Shown here piece by piece: positions 35,220 through 44,097 of a stretch of 64,000 bases of DNA (position 1 is the stretch's first letter; each line of letters opens with the position of its first letter). Source of the DNA: an uncultured Bacteroides sp. (GTDB taxonomy: Bacteria; Bacteroidota; Bacteroidia; Bacteroidales; Bacteroidaceae); NCBI GenBank assembly GCA_902492205.1, contig CABUKU010000012.1:1-64000 (forward strand), read 5' to 3'. The notes below the pieces were generated by a model. The model was not told where the DNA came from. It was given only the letters and a program-made list of their open reading frames with translations, and made no database searches. A program made the position numbers and the translations under genes.

Positions 35220-35435
35220 TATGCTGTTATTTGAATATAATTATCCTTGTGATTGTTATAATTAACTGCACAATTGTCATTGTTGACTTATCCGTTTTTA
35301 CCTTCAACTGATCATTTAACCAAACATCTTTAAAAAAGGATTTTACATAATCCAAAAAAACAAATTCTTTCATTCAATCTAAATTCTTTGATTTGCATAA
35401 TCTAATAAAATCATAATAACATAAAAGTAATTAGT
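35220..35435 (+). other. AT-rich gap upstream of the LanM-like gene
   Basis: 216 bases, strongly AT-rich. A 14-codon frame at 35221-35265 was considered and rejected as a peptide gene. A lone GCACAATTGTC word at 35268-35278 resembles the array core. No promoter matching the consensus was found, though the gene presumably starts here. Confidence 0.4.
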
Positions 35436-36773
35436 ATGAAAATGACAAAGACAGAATTTGAAAGAACGTATTCAAATCAAACAAATCCTACTTTAGTTGG
35501 CTCATTAAATCAACTGTCACATCTTATTTTCTCTACTCCTAGCAATAAAGAAATAGAGAATATTAAAGCCTCTATTGCCCAGCTTGAGCAAAAAGGTTTT
35601 TCAACAGAACAAATCGTTAGTATACTGATAGGAGTTGACTACAATGACCAATATCTTATCATTACTTCCGATGCCAAAAAAGAACTAATATTATTTTGTA
35701 CTCGACTACAGACAATATCAAAGTACATTATTCAGTGTAAAAACAGTCACCCCGGATGTTATATTCAGTCAAGTGCTTCGGACCCACATAAGAACGGGAA
35801 GCATACACTTTTCATGACTTATTCCAATAAGACAAAATGGGCTTTCAAAGATAGATCACTTCACGTAGACAATGCTTTCGTTGGAAAAAATGGAATTATT
35901 GCATACTTAAACGGATTTATCACGGAAAAGAAAAATCAACTTCCTATATTAAATATTTTCCCGGAAGACAAAATGGAAGAATTTGTGATAAAAGAAAATG
36001 AGTTGAATGAAGAATCCGGAAAACTTTTTTTCAAAAAATTAGGTATGTTGGAATGTATATCCCAATTAATCGGTGCGACAGATCTCCATCATGATAATAT
36101 AATGCCAACAAAAAATGGTCCTTTAGTTATAGATGCCGAATGTGCCTTTTACGACTTTGGTGCCGAGACTTATATCAAGTTGGTATTATATTGCAACACT
36201 GTACATCTAGGTAAGGACAAAGCTCTTTCGTATTTTGAGATAGGAAAACAACCCGCATTAGATGTATTAGGAAATGAAACGATTACAACTTCTTTCAATG
36301 AGGGGTATACGTCAATGAAACGTATACTACAAGATATAGAAGAAACAAAATTCAAAAAGGATTTACCCCCTATCATCTCAAGAATAAATAAGATCAGAAT
36401 AGTGCCATGGGCAACACCCGATTTAGCGGAAAAGCTGAATCAATTCTATACTAAGGAATACAAGATTAATGATTTTAAAGAAAGTGACATAATGAAACCG
36501 TTAATAGAGGTAGTGAGGACATTGTTCGGTAACGGAGTAAAATTTGAAAATCAAATCTTAGCAGAGAATGATTATATTGCAAATATAGTATTTCAAGCCT
36601 TTAGTGAGGGTACTATTCCTGCATGGGAAATAGAAATACCTGTTCAAGGGGATAAATCTACTATACTCCTTAATGATAACATTGTTGGAACAATCAAATT
36701 CGGACATCAGACTATTGTTGATTATATTGTTGATGCAAGAAAAGAAATTATAGAGAATGGACAAAAGGCTTAA
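35436..36773 (+). CDS. Orphan LanM-like (DUF4135) dehydratase-domain protein
   Basis: 445 residues resembling the dehydratase half of class II lanthipeptide synthetases. The KxRS-like motif appears as KWAFKDRSL (Lys138, Arg140), the catalytic loop as ATDLHHDN (Asp216, His218, Asn221), and the metal-site GPLVIDAE (Asp233). The C-terminal GTIPAWEIE resembles the DIPYF segment of LanM. In LanM this domain phosphorylates Ser/Thr of a precursor peptide and eliminates phosphate. The LanC cyclase half is absent, and no precursor peptide, C39 peptidase-transporter or cyclase gene lies nearby. Base composition is clearly more AT-rich than the neighbours, suggesting transfer. Function as dehydratase, kinase or something else is open. 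Confidence 0.7.
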   Translation: MKMTKTEFERTYSNQTNPTLVGSLNQLSHLIFSTPSNKEIENIKASIAQLEQKGFSTEQIVSILIGVDYNDQYLIITSDAKKELILFCTRLQTISKYIIQCKNSHPGCYIQSSASDPHKNGKHTLFMTYSNKTKWAFKDRSLHVDNAFVGKNGIIAYLNGFITEKKNQLPILNIFPEDKMEEFVIKENELNEESGKLFFKKLGMLECISQLIGATDLHHDNIMPTKNGPLVIDAECAFYDFGAETYIKLVLYCNTVHLGKDKALSYFEIGKQPALDVLGNETITTSFNEGYTSMKRILQDIEETKFKKDLPPIISRINKIRIVPWATPDLAEKLNQFYTKEYKINDFKESDIMKPLIEVVRTLFGNGVKFENQILAENDYIANIVFQAFSEGTIPAWEIEIPVQGDKSTILLNDNIVGTIKFGHQTIVDYIVDARKEIIENGQKA

Positions 36774-36845
36774 ACATCATATACGTTAACTTAAGTACCC
36801 AATCGGTCAAGCCGGCAACGACAAATGTGTGGTTCATTATAACCC

Positions 36846-36865
36846 ATGAAAGCACTGAAAGCGGA
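36846..36865 (+). repeat. 20-bp repeat, inverted copy of 33932-33951
   Basis: ATGAAAGCACTGAAAGCGGA, identical to the reverse complement of 33932-33951. It lies just after the LanM-like gene and marks the right side of the accessory region. Confidence 0.65.
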
Positions 36866-36882
36866 TGAAGGCAAAAAAGTAA

Positions 36883-36950
36883 TTGTCCTTTCATCGCTTT
36901 CGCTTTGCTGCAAAGGGTTACAGCAAACTGTGAAAGCAATGAAAGGACAA
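36883..36950. terminator. Hairpin between the LanM-like gene and the S9 peptidase
   Basis: TTGTCCTTTCAT and GCTTTC at 36883-36901 pair with GAAAGC and ATGAAAGGACAA at 36932-36950, with an inner CTTTGCTG/CAGCAAA stem. AT-rich sequence follows on both sides, so it could end both convergent genes. Confidence 0.5.
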
Positions 36951-36973
36951 AACAATAAATGTACGAATAAGAG

Positions 36974-39724
36974 TTATTTCACTGAATCAGGCTCCAACTC
37001 GAACCCGAAATACTGCCCTTTCCTTGTGGCGGGAACTCCGTTCTTCATCCACGCAGGCATGGGAGCACCTTTCAGGTAATGGTCGAAGAACTGTTGCAAA
37101 CGAATGGATAAATCCTTTTTGTTGCGACGTTCCACCAAATTGTGCGCTTCATTATTATATTGCAGCATCCACACTTTTTTACCCAAACGGCGCAAGGCAG
37201 TGAAATACTCGATTCCCTGATACCAAGGCACTGCTCCGTCTTTATCATTGTGCATGATAAGCAAAGGTGTCTCCACTCGGTCTGCCTTAAACAAAGGTGA
37301 GTTGGCAATATATAACTCCGGTGCTTCCCACAAGCTGCGCCCTATGCGGCTCTGTGTATGCTCGTACTGGAACTGGCGACATTCGCCGGACTCCCAACGG
37401 ATACCTCCGTAGGCACTTGTCATATTGGAAACGGGTGCGCCTGCCCCGGCTGCTTTAAACATATTGGTTCTTGTTACCAGATAAGCCACCTGATAACCTC
37501 CCCAGCTCTGTCCCTGAATAGCCACGTTGTCACGGTCTACCCAAGAGTTCTTGCACAGGTTTTCCACACCGGACACAATGCAGTTGTAGGCCGACTCGCC
37601 CGGAATGCCTGTATTGTACACAATATCGGGCACAAAAACAAGATACCCTCTGCTGCAATAGAATGGGATATTGATAGTGGAACGGCTTGGAGCCGGCTCA
37701 TAATAATCATACAATGTATTGGATTTCCTCTCGTAGAAATAGAGAATCATCGGATATTTCTTTGTCACATCAAAACCTTCGGGCTTATAAAGAATGCCTT
37801 TTAAGGGAGTTCCGTCGAAAGCTTCCCACGAAACAAGTTCGGGTGTTCCCCAAAGATATTCTTTCATTTGCGGATTGATGTCGGAAAGGCGTTGTTCCTG
37901 CTTCCACATGTTGCGGGTGACATATATATCGGGGGAAGTATTGAAATTGGCTTTCCGGTAGATATACACCTCGGCATCGGCTGCTTTCTTTAATCCCGAA
38001 AAAGAATATCCATCCAATATACACATAACCGGAGCATTCTCTTTACCCACCTTTACCGTAGTAAAACCATTCTTCTTTGAGCCTTCATCAAAGACGGTCA
38101 GCAGAAGTGTTTCCTGCGGACGGATGAATTCTTTCTGCCAACTGATTTTCTCTTTCGTATCCACATAACGGAATGTATGCTTGTTCTTTCTTCCGTTACC
38201 CTGTGTGAGATTGATAACAGAAGCACCATTGGGTGTAATTTTCCATATATCATAGCGGTCGTAGAGCAAGACCTCCTTATCTCCTTCCGTCCACCCTGCC
38301 ATTCCATAAGGCGATACAAACATCGGTCTGTCAAAATCTTCTTGTTCAAAAGCCACTCCGCATTTATCCGTCAGGCAAGTTTGCTTTCCGCTTTCTACAT
38401 CGTAGCTGTACCACTGTTTGTCGTTGCCGAACCACAGCAAATATTTTCCATCGGGCGAAGGATACACATCACTCCAGATGCGCTTTGCCACAGGCTTCTT
38501 TGTCCCCTTTTCCGCATTGAGCAACCAAATATCCTTTTGTCCGGCTCCTTCCCAGTTGGCTTCCACTTTATAGGGAGTGTAATCCAAAGCAAGCATCCAT
38601 GAGGAATTACCTCTATCCAGCGGAACAATGTTTTCCCAGCGTTTCACAGTAAGCGGAGTCAGTTCACCCGCTTTGTTCAAATCAATATAGGAAAGATATG
38701 TTTTCTTCAAATCCCTTTGTTTACGGATAAGCTGCATGGGTTGCAGGTCGGGATCGGCATAATGCCACACATCCAAAGCTGCGGTTTCAAAGTCCACAAT
38801 CGTAGTATCTTTGGGAGGTATAACGGGAGCAATGCCGATAAACAACCTTTTTCCATTCTCACCAAACCACGGTTTCGCATTCTCCGTCAACGCCCACCCT
38901 TGCGGCATCTTGCCGGGGTATTTTGCACTGTTAATCAAGACCGAAACTTCCTTGCTTCCTTTTGTATGCAGATAAAGGTCACAGCGTTTGCTTCCACTTG
39001 TCAGAGTGTCTTTTGATGCAAGGAAAGTCATCTTTGTCCCTGAAACATCAAAAGCAGGCAAAGAATAAAAAGCCAATCCCTCCGAAAGGCAAACAGGCGA
39101 GAGTGAGGGCAACTCATATACATTGACACAATTAGGTATTTCTTTTTTCTTCTTGGACGGCATAACCACAGTTACCAGCCGGTCGCCCTGTCTGTTGAAA
39201 GCATAGTCTTTTACATACATCATAGTGTCCAGACGTGCTGTGGCGAATTGGTAAAGAACCAAAGACGAGTCCGACCTCCCAAATGCCACATAAGGTGCAC
39301 CGAGTTCACCCATCTTATAGGATTTAATCTTGGCAAACTTATGCAACCGTCCCTGTTGCAAATCAATAACCGCCAATGAATCTTGCGGAAGTTTATCACC
39401 TTTTTTCTTTTTTATCTTAGCTTTGCGTACATCCTGATAGAATGGTTTTATCATGCAAACGGCATATTTCCCTTCAGGAGTAAATGCGAGTTTATACCCC
39501 CGGTCAATAATCAGTTCATTATTATTCTTCAAATGGCGGATAACCAACTTTCCGTCACCCTCTTGCGGTTCAACCACATAAGAAACGAACTGTCCGTCGG
39601 CAGTAATCTGCGGAGCAACAACAGACTTCCAATCATCATACACCGAGTGGTCGAGTGCTTTTTTCTGCGCCCATGCAGGAAATATCATAAGAGCCAATGC
39701 ACCCAGTAAAAGGTATTTTTTCAT
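36974..39724 (-). CDS. S9-family prolyl oligopeptidase, secreted
   Basis: 916 residues with a signal peptide (cleavage after FPAWAQ). An N-terminal beta-propeller-like region (about 25-640) is followed by an alpha/beta-hydrolase domain. Catalytic Ser740 lies in GQSWGGY; the Asp is in MHNDKDGAVPW and the His in NNEAHN. The family cleaves peptides after Pro or Ala, often as dipeptidyl or acylaminoacyl peptidases. It is longer than DPP4-like enzymes because of an enlarged propeller. It lies next to a SusCD locus that includes a zinc-metallopeptidase lipoprotein, suggesting shared use in peptide nutrition; this is inference. Confidence 0.88.
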   Translation of the reverse strand: MKKYLLLGALALMIFPAWAQKKALDHSVYDDWKSVVAPQITADGQFVSYVVEPQEGDGKLVIRHLKNNNELIIDRGYKLAFTPEGKYAVCMIKPFYQDVRKAKIKKKKGDKLPQDSLAVIDLQQGRLHKFAKIKSYKMGELGAPYVAFGRSDSSLVLYQFATARLDTMMYVKDYAFNRQGDRLVTVVMPSKKKKEIPNCVNVYELPSLSPVCLSEGLAFYSLPAFDVSGTKMTFLASKDTLTSGSKRCDLYLHTKGSKEVSVLINSAKYPGKMPQGWALTENAKPWFGENGKRLFIGIAPVIPPKDTTIVDFETAALDVWHYADPDLQPMQLIRKQRDLKKTYLSYIDLNKAGELTPLTVKRWENIVPLDRGNSSWMLALDYTPYKVEANWEGAGQKDIWLLNAEKGTKKPVAKRIWSDVYPSPDGKYLLWFGNDKQWYSYDVESGKQTCLTDKCGVAFEQEDFDRPMFVSPYGMAGWTEGDKEVLLYDRYDIWKITPNGASVINLTQGNGRKNKHTFRYVDTKEKISWQKEFIRPQETLLLTVFDEGSKKNGFTTVKVGKENAPVMCILDGYSFSGLKKAADAEVYIYRKANFNTSPDIYVTRNMWKQEQRLSDINPQMKEYLWGTPELVSWEAFDGTPLKGILYKPEGFDVTKKYPMILYFYERKSNTLYDYYEPAPSRSTINIPFYCSRGYLVFVPDIVYNTGIPGESAYNCIVSGVENLCKNSWVDRDNVAIQGQSWGGYQVAYLVTRTNMFKAAGAGAPVSNMTSAYGGIRWESGECRQFQYEHTQSRIGRSLWEAPELYIANSPLFKADRVETPLLIMHNDKDGAVPWYQGIEYFTALRRLGKKVWMLQYNNEAHNLVERRNKKDLSIRLQQFFDHYLKGAPMPAWMKNGVPATRKGQYFGFELEPDSVK

Positions 39725-39753
39725 ATTATCAGTTTTAAGTTTGCTAAAATAAA

Positions 39754-39791
39754 GAAACTTTCATCACAAAAGAGCTCATGATGAAAGTTTC
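39754..39791 (-). terminator. Terminator of the SusCD/peptidase locus
   Basis: GAAACTTTCATCA pairs with TGATGAAAGTTTC over a 12-base loop; on the minus strand it is followed by TTTATTTT. It lies 28 bases beyond the last gene of the locus and upstream of the S9 peptidase. Confidence 0.8.
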
Positions 39792-39818
39792 TTTTCATAA
39801 AAGATAGAATTTATCTTG

Positions 39819-41681
39819 TTACCACCAATCAGTATAAGGTTTAACTCCGGTTATCCGAAGAACTCCCATCCGTTTATACTTTTCAGGAGAATGAACTGGA
39901 ATCAAATAAAGAAGTGCTCTTCTGTCATCTGTTGTTATGGTCGTTGAGCTTTCATCATCCCAATCTATCACGAAAGAATCTTGTGTGACAAACTCAACAG
40001 AACGTATCAAATCATCAGTCTGATTATTCTTTTGTGCACTATTTGCAAGATTTGAAGCGTTACTGCCTTCTGTTGTCGAATGTGTACAAGTATACACATA
40101 ATCTTTAGTCATATCCAATTTCGTTTTCCAAGTAGCAGAATAATTGCTTCCTGAAGAATTGGAATAATAAGCTATTGAATTTAAATAAGCAGGTTCTCCA
40201 CTTGCATTGGGTACAATATAAAGTCTGAAATATTTCAGAGTTCTTTTATAAGTAGTTAACACATTCTCCAAAAGACTATATGCTTCCAATTGGTCTTCCG
40301 AACAACCCTCACCCGGAACTGTTGGAGACATATACATTCCATTAAAATCCGTTCCTTCGGTAGCAGCTTTAAAATAATTAGCAACCGGCTCTCGTGTGGT
40401 AAATGTTACTTCTTCACCATAATTGATTCCGTATTGGTTGGTAACATAAGCACGAACATAATATTTAGTGGAAGGAACCAAGCAGAATAATTGAAGCGCA
40501 TCAAACTCTCCTACTTTATTGAAAGAAGCATCTGCCTTAACATGATCACCCGCAACAGTAGGTGCGGTCTTTGTACCCCAGCAAATACCGACTTCGGTTA
40601 CAGGAACGGATTTCAATCCCAAACTAAGCACTTCACCACCGATAAATGCCCTATGAGCAGTAATGTGCGTAGTAGCAACCGTGGAAATAAGAGCTTTGTT
40701 ACTCAAAGTCAACACTGTAGTTTCTTCACCATAAGATACTCCATTTTTATTCTTCGCATACGGACGAACATAATATTTCGTATCTCCATCCAAATCTGCT
40801 ATCACTGATTTCACTGTACCGTCTCCCTCACCAAATTTCTTCACGGTATTCTTTTCTACCGTTGGTTTGGTTTTCGTTCCGTAAGCTACACCATATTCCA
40901 ATATTGGCAACTCAGTACCCGATGTTGCGGTTACTTCCGCATCAAAGCTGTCACCTGTTATATTATCTGTGGTTAATGACAACACAGGATCGGCATATTT
41001 AAGAGTAGTAAAAGAATACGATGCACTGTAAACAGTTCCACCGGAATAGGTGGCATAGGCAATAACATAATATTCCGTATTGTCTGTTAACTCTGCCAAA
41101 GCAGTTTCTTCGGGATCTTTCGACACATCCAATTTGACAACCGTTCCTTTTTCCAGACTCAAATCTTCGGACTCTCCGTAAATAATACCATAATCGCTTA
41201 CTTCAATGCCTCCGTCAATCAACATTTGCGAAACCACAACGGCCGTAGTTGTTTTGATTGTTTTCACTTCATTAATACTGGTTACAGGTTTTCCATGCGC
41301 CATAGTTGTGCATTGTTTCTGCTCACCATAAATAATTTCACCCGCACCATTGCGTGCATATGCTCTGACATAATAGGCTGTACCTTCTTCCAAACTTGTA
41401 AGGTTGCTCGTAAACTCTCCTGCACCGTTGCCGTCCGTTGTATGAGAATTCTTCACTGTCGGCATTGGAGATGTATTCCAGCACACTCCCCTATCTTTGG
41501 CATAGCCGGTGATTATTTCACCGCCACACACAGCACTGTCGAAAGTAATATTCTTTAGATTGCCGGTTACTATCGTAACCGGTTCACCATTATCTTCCTC
41601 ATCATCCTTGCACGAAACCAAAGTGAGTAACGAGCCGACAACAAGCAATAACAATAATCTTATATATTTATATTCCTTCAT
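39819..41681 (-). CDS. Surface lipoprotein with four fibronectin III-like repeats
   Basis: 620 residues. Lipoprotein signal ending LTLVSC (Cys near residue 24) followed by Asp/Glu-rich KDDEEDN, an acidic stretch typical of surface export in Bacteroides. Four Ig/FN3-like repeats of about 95 residues (roughly 34-440) each end in a Y(Y/V)VRAYA.N..G..YGEE-type motif. A different C-terminal domain of about 180 residues follows. No catalytic site was seen. It is the last gene of the SusCD locus and probably binds or presents substrate. Confidence 0.75.
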   Translation of the reverse strand: MKEYKYIRLLLLLVVGSLLTLVSCKDDEEDNGEPVTIVTGNLKNITFDSAVCGGEIITGYAKDRGVCWNTSPMPTVKNSHTTDGNGAGEFTSNLTSLEEGTAYYVRAYARNGAGEIIYGEQKQCTTMAHGKPVTSINEVKTIKTTTAVVVSQMLIDGGIEVSDYGIIYGESEDLSLEKGTVVKLDVSKDPEETALAELTDNTEYYVIAYATYSGGTVYSASYSFTTLKYADPVLSLTTDNITGDSFDAEVTATSGTELPILEYGVAYGTKTKPTVEKNTVKKFGEGDGTVKSVIADLDGDTKYYVRPYAKNKNGVSYGEETTVLTLSNKALISTVATTHITAHRAFIGGEVLSLGLKSVPVTEVGICWGTKTAPTVAGDHVKADASFNKVGEFDALQLFCLVPSTKYYVRAYVTNQYGINYGEEVTFTTREPVANYFKAATEGTDFNGMYMSPTVPGEGCSEDQLEAYSLLENVLTTYKRTLKYFRLYIVPNASGEPAYLNSIAYYSNSSGSNYSATWKTKLDMTKDYVYTCTHSTTEGSNASNLANSAQKNNQTDDLIRSVEFVTQDSFVIDWDDESSTTITTDDRRALLYLIPVHSPEKYKRMGVLRITGVKPYTDWW

Positions 41682-41690
41682 ATCTTAATC

Positions 41691-43133
41691 TTATTTTTGT
41701 TGTAATTGTCCTGCAATATAAAGTTCTTCATCGTCCACTCTATACAAACCTCCTATATTTCCGGTTAATCCGGATGTCTTGTTAGGTGCCCAGTCTATGC
41801 GGAATGTATGAGGAGTAATCTTTGATTTCACAGACTCACTCCAATTTGAACTACTATATTTAGAATATTCGATAGTACAGAAGAAATCGGGTATCGGCCT
41901 TAAGAAAGGTTCTTGTCCTCTTTCGTTGCTGCTGCCACTCTGTTCTCTATCCAAGAAAGTTATTGTTCCGTCATCATTTGTCTGGTATGTATAATTCCAT
42001 GTTGCATTATACTCTTTCCCTGCCGAGTTAGCATATCGAACTACCAAAGTAAATTGCGGTTTTCCACTGGTTGCATTCTCTGTAAAAGCGCAGGTTACAT
42101 ATATAATTGTACGGCTATTACCCTTCAATGCATTGTAAGCCGGAGTATAAACCAGATCCATAAACTTCTGCGGAATAGTACCCTGCATGGTATTAGCATC
42201 CACATATAATTTTGTAAATGTTTGGTTAACACCAAAGTTCAACGGATAAGGAGGAACCTCATTGTCGAATACATCGTATGTGCCCTTCTCACCTACCATG
42301 ACATAGCATTTCTTGCTTTCGTCCCAAGTCATTCCCGAAAACTTTTCCCCTAATAACTCTATAGGATCAAAGAAATGAACATCACTCGTTTGTCTTTCAC
42401 CCGTTAAATATTGGAAATCAAGATAAGAACCGACCGATTCCTCAATAATATTATTATCCTTATCCATATAAGCGAATTCGGTTTTACGTGAGTTAGGCTT
42501 TGTCATCAGTTTAGTTTCTCTCACTTGTATGGAAGGAAATTTATTATTGTCCAAATAATCATTCAAGCCATTGAATACTGATTTTAAACCTCCTTTAGAT
42601 ACCCATTCAACCTCTTCGGGAGTAGCCGGTTCCATGTAGGCAGTACACGAATTATAGTTTCCCCTTAAATAGATTTTCCCATTATCAACTTTAATAAAAC
42701 TGAATTCAAAATCAGATTTCAATCCCTCTCCTTTATCACCTCCGTTCAAATCCTTTTGAGGATCTGCCAAAACATGGAGATAAGTATATGTATCAAACAA
42801 TATAGAAGGAGCCAGCAAAGATTTAATGCGATAACTTGACTCTTGGGGTATCTTAGAAGTTTCTCCGGCACTGTTGATGTCATAATCCAAATCTGATAAC
42901 ATGGTAACACGGTTAGGAGAATTAAAAGACAACCAAAAGCGATACCCTCCCCCAAGTTCGGTATTAACCGATAAGAACCAACCGTTAGGAGAAGAGTCCA
43001 GTATATCCTGATACTCGTTCATCGTTTCATGCAAGCGGTCATCAGGAGATTGCTGAAAAATGTTATCTTCCATCTTTTCACATCCTGTCATAAACAGAAG
43101 CCCGCATAATATATATATTAATTTCTTTTTCAT
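41691..43133 (-). CDS. DUF4302-type lipoprotein of the SusCD locus
   Basis: 480 residues with lipobox LLFMTGC (Cys18), then EKMEDNIFQQSPDDRLHETMNEYQDILDSSPNGW, the N-terminus typical of DUF4302 lipoproteins. Mostly beta structure; no catalytic motif seen. It lies 9 bases upstream of the FN3-repeat gene and 17 bases after the metallopeptidase gene. Such proteins usually accompany SusCD pairs with peptidase-like partners, so a surface substrate-binding role is likely. Confidence 0.78.
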   Translation of the reverse strand: MKKKLIYILCGLLFMTGCEKMEDNIFQQSPDDRLHETMNEYQDILDSSPNGWFLSVNTELGGGYRFWLSFNSPNRVTMLSDLDYDINSAGETSKIPQESSYRIKSLLAPSILFDTYTYLHVLADPQKDLNGGDKGEGLKSDFEFSFIKVDNGKIYLRGNYNSCTAYMEPATPEEVEWVSKGGLKSVFNGLNDYLDNNKFPSIQVRETKLMTKPNSRKTEFAYMDKDNNIIEESVGSYLDFQYLTGERQTSDVHFFDPIELLGEKFSGMTWDESKKCYVMVGEKGTYDVFDNEVPPYPLNFGVNQTFTKLYVDANTMQGTIPQKFMDLVYTPAYNALKGNSRTIIYVTCAFTENATSGKPQFTLVVRYANSAGKEYNATWNYTYQTNDDGTITFLDREQSGSSNERGQEPFLRPIPDFFCTIEYSKYSSSNWSESVKSKITPHTFRIDWAPNKTSGLTGNIGGLYRVDDEELYIAGQLQQK

Positions 43134-43150
43134 AGATTAATTCTTTAAAA

Positions 43151-44077
43151 TTAATTAGCTTCACTTACTACACTATTAATAGCATCTTGAACTAAAGACA
43201 CTAATCCTTTTTCACCATCATGGTCATAGAAATCAACTCCCCAAGTATCTTTCAGGTAATTGACTACCATTGATTCTTTTTGTCTGAGCGCTTCGGCCGG
43301 ATTATAGGCCATTCCTACATTCTGCGCGGGATCATCATAAACCGCCTGAGCCTTTGCAACTCTATCTTCATACCATTCCCGGCCATAAACAGCGATACGG
43401 GAAATCATTTCCACAAAGTCTTCATCAGGACCGCTACGTGCATATTTACTGATATATCCCAATTTAATTGCATCGCTGTCATCCGTATTACTCCAAGCCG
43501 TTACATACCCCCCCGGAGTTATAGACTTAAACTCTATCGGATACATGACTGTTTGATGCATTGTATGACCAAATTCATGATGTACGGTTTTCATTATTTC
43601 CTGAATCAATTCCTTATCAGTTGAAGAAAACCAGTTCAAACGGAAAATAGTAATCTTCTTACCTCCTTCAGCCTCACCGACTTTAATCGTTCCGTCCGAA
43701 TTATATTCCGGACTACCTACCAAAACATATCTTTTAGGAGCTAACTGACGTATAAAATTCGCGCCAACCAATGTTTCATAAGGTTCAATCCATACCTTTT
43801 TCACGACATTCATTACCGGAACAACCAAATCTTCTTTAATAGGAACTAAAGTCTTATTCAAATCCAACTCGGACTGATCCCACTTATACTTTACATCAAT
43901 ATTATAATCTTGTACCAGATTATCATGTATCCAGCTGTCCACCTCAGTTTGCACTACATCATCACCGCCCAATCCCAATATGTTCTGATCGGGATTAAAA
44001 TCCTCTTCCGAACAAGAAAAGAGAAAAGCTGTGAGAATAAAATAGAAATAATATTTAAATAATTTCATAATCTTCAT
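43151..44077 (-). CDS. Zinc-metallopeptidase lipoprotein (HExxH)
   Basis: 308 residues from the ATG at 44077; the ORF is open to 44104 but that overlaps susD and spoils the signal peptide. Lipobox FLFSC, then a catalytic domain with HHEFGHTMH (His167, Glu168, His171) and a downstream acidic residue in GPDEDFVEMISRIAVYG that could be the third zinc ligand. It matches the putative zinc-binding metallopeptidase family found with SusCD pairs. Likely located on the cell surface. Confidence 0.82.
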   Translation of the reverse strand: MKIMKLFKYYFYFILTAFLFSCSEEDFNPDQNILGLGGDDVVQTEVDSWIHDNLVQDYNIDVKYKWDQSELDLNKTLVPIKEDLVVPVMNVVKKVWIEPYETLVGANFIRQLAPKRYVLVGSPEYNSDGTIKVGEAEGGKKITIFRLNWFSSTDKELIQEIMKTVHHEFGHTMHQTVMYPIEFKSITPGGYVTAWSNTDDSDAIKLGYISKYARSGPDEDFVEMISRIAVYGREWYEDRVAKAQAVYDDPAQNVGMAYNPAEALRQKESMVVNYLKDTWGVDFYDHDGEKGLVSLVQDAINSVVSEAN

Positions 44078-44097
44078 TTTTGAATTCATAGACAAGA

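Noticed and set aside
35221..35265. 14-codon frame (MLLFEYNYPCDCYN) just upstream of the LanM-like gene, as a possible precursor peptide
   Set aside because: It has no Ser or Thr to dehydrate, no leader-like region and no ribosome-binding site; chance is the simpler explanation.
36846..37079. 77-codon plus-strand frame after the LanM-like gene
   Set aside because: It runs into the S9 peptidase gene on the other strand and is made of the GAAAGC hairpin; no protein-like composition.
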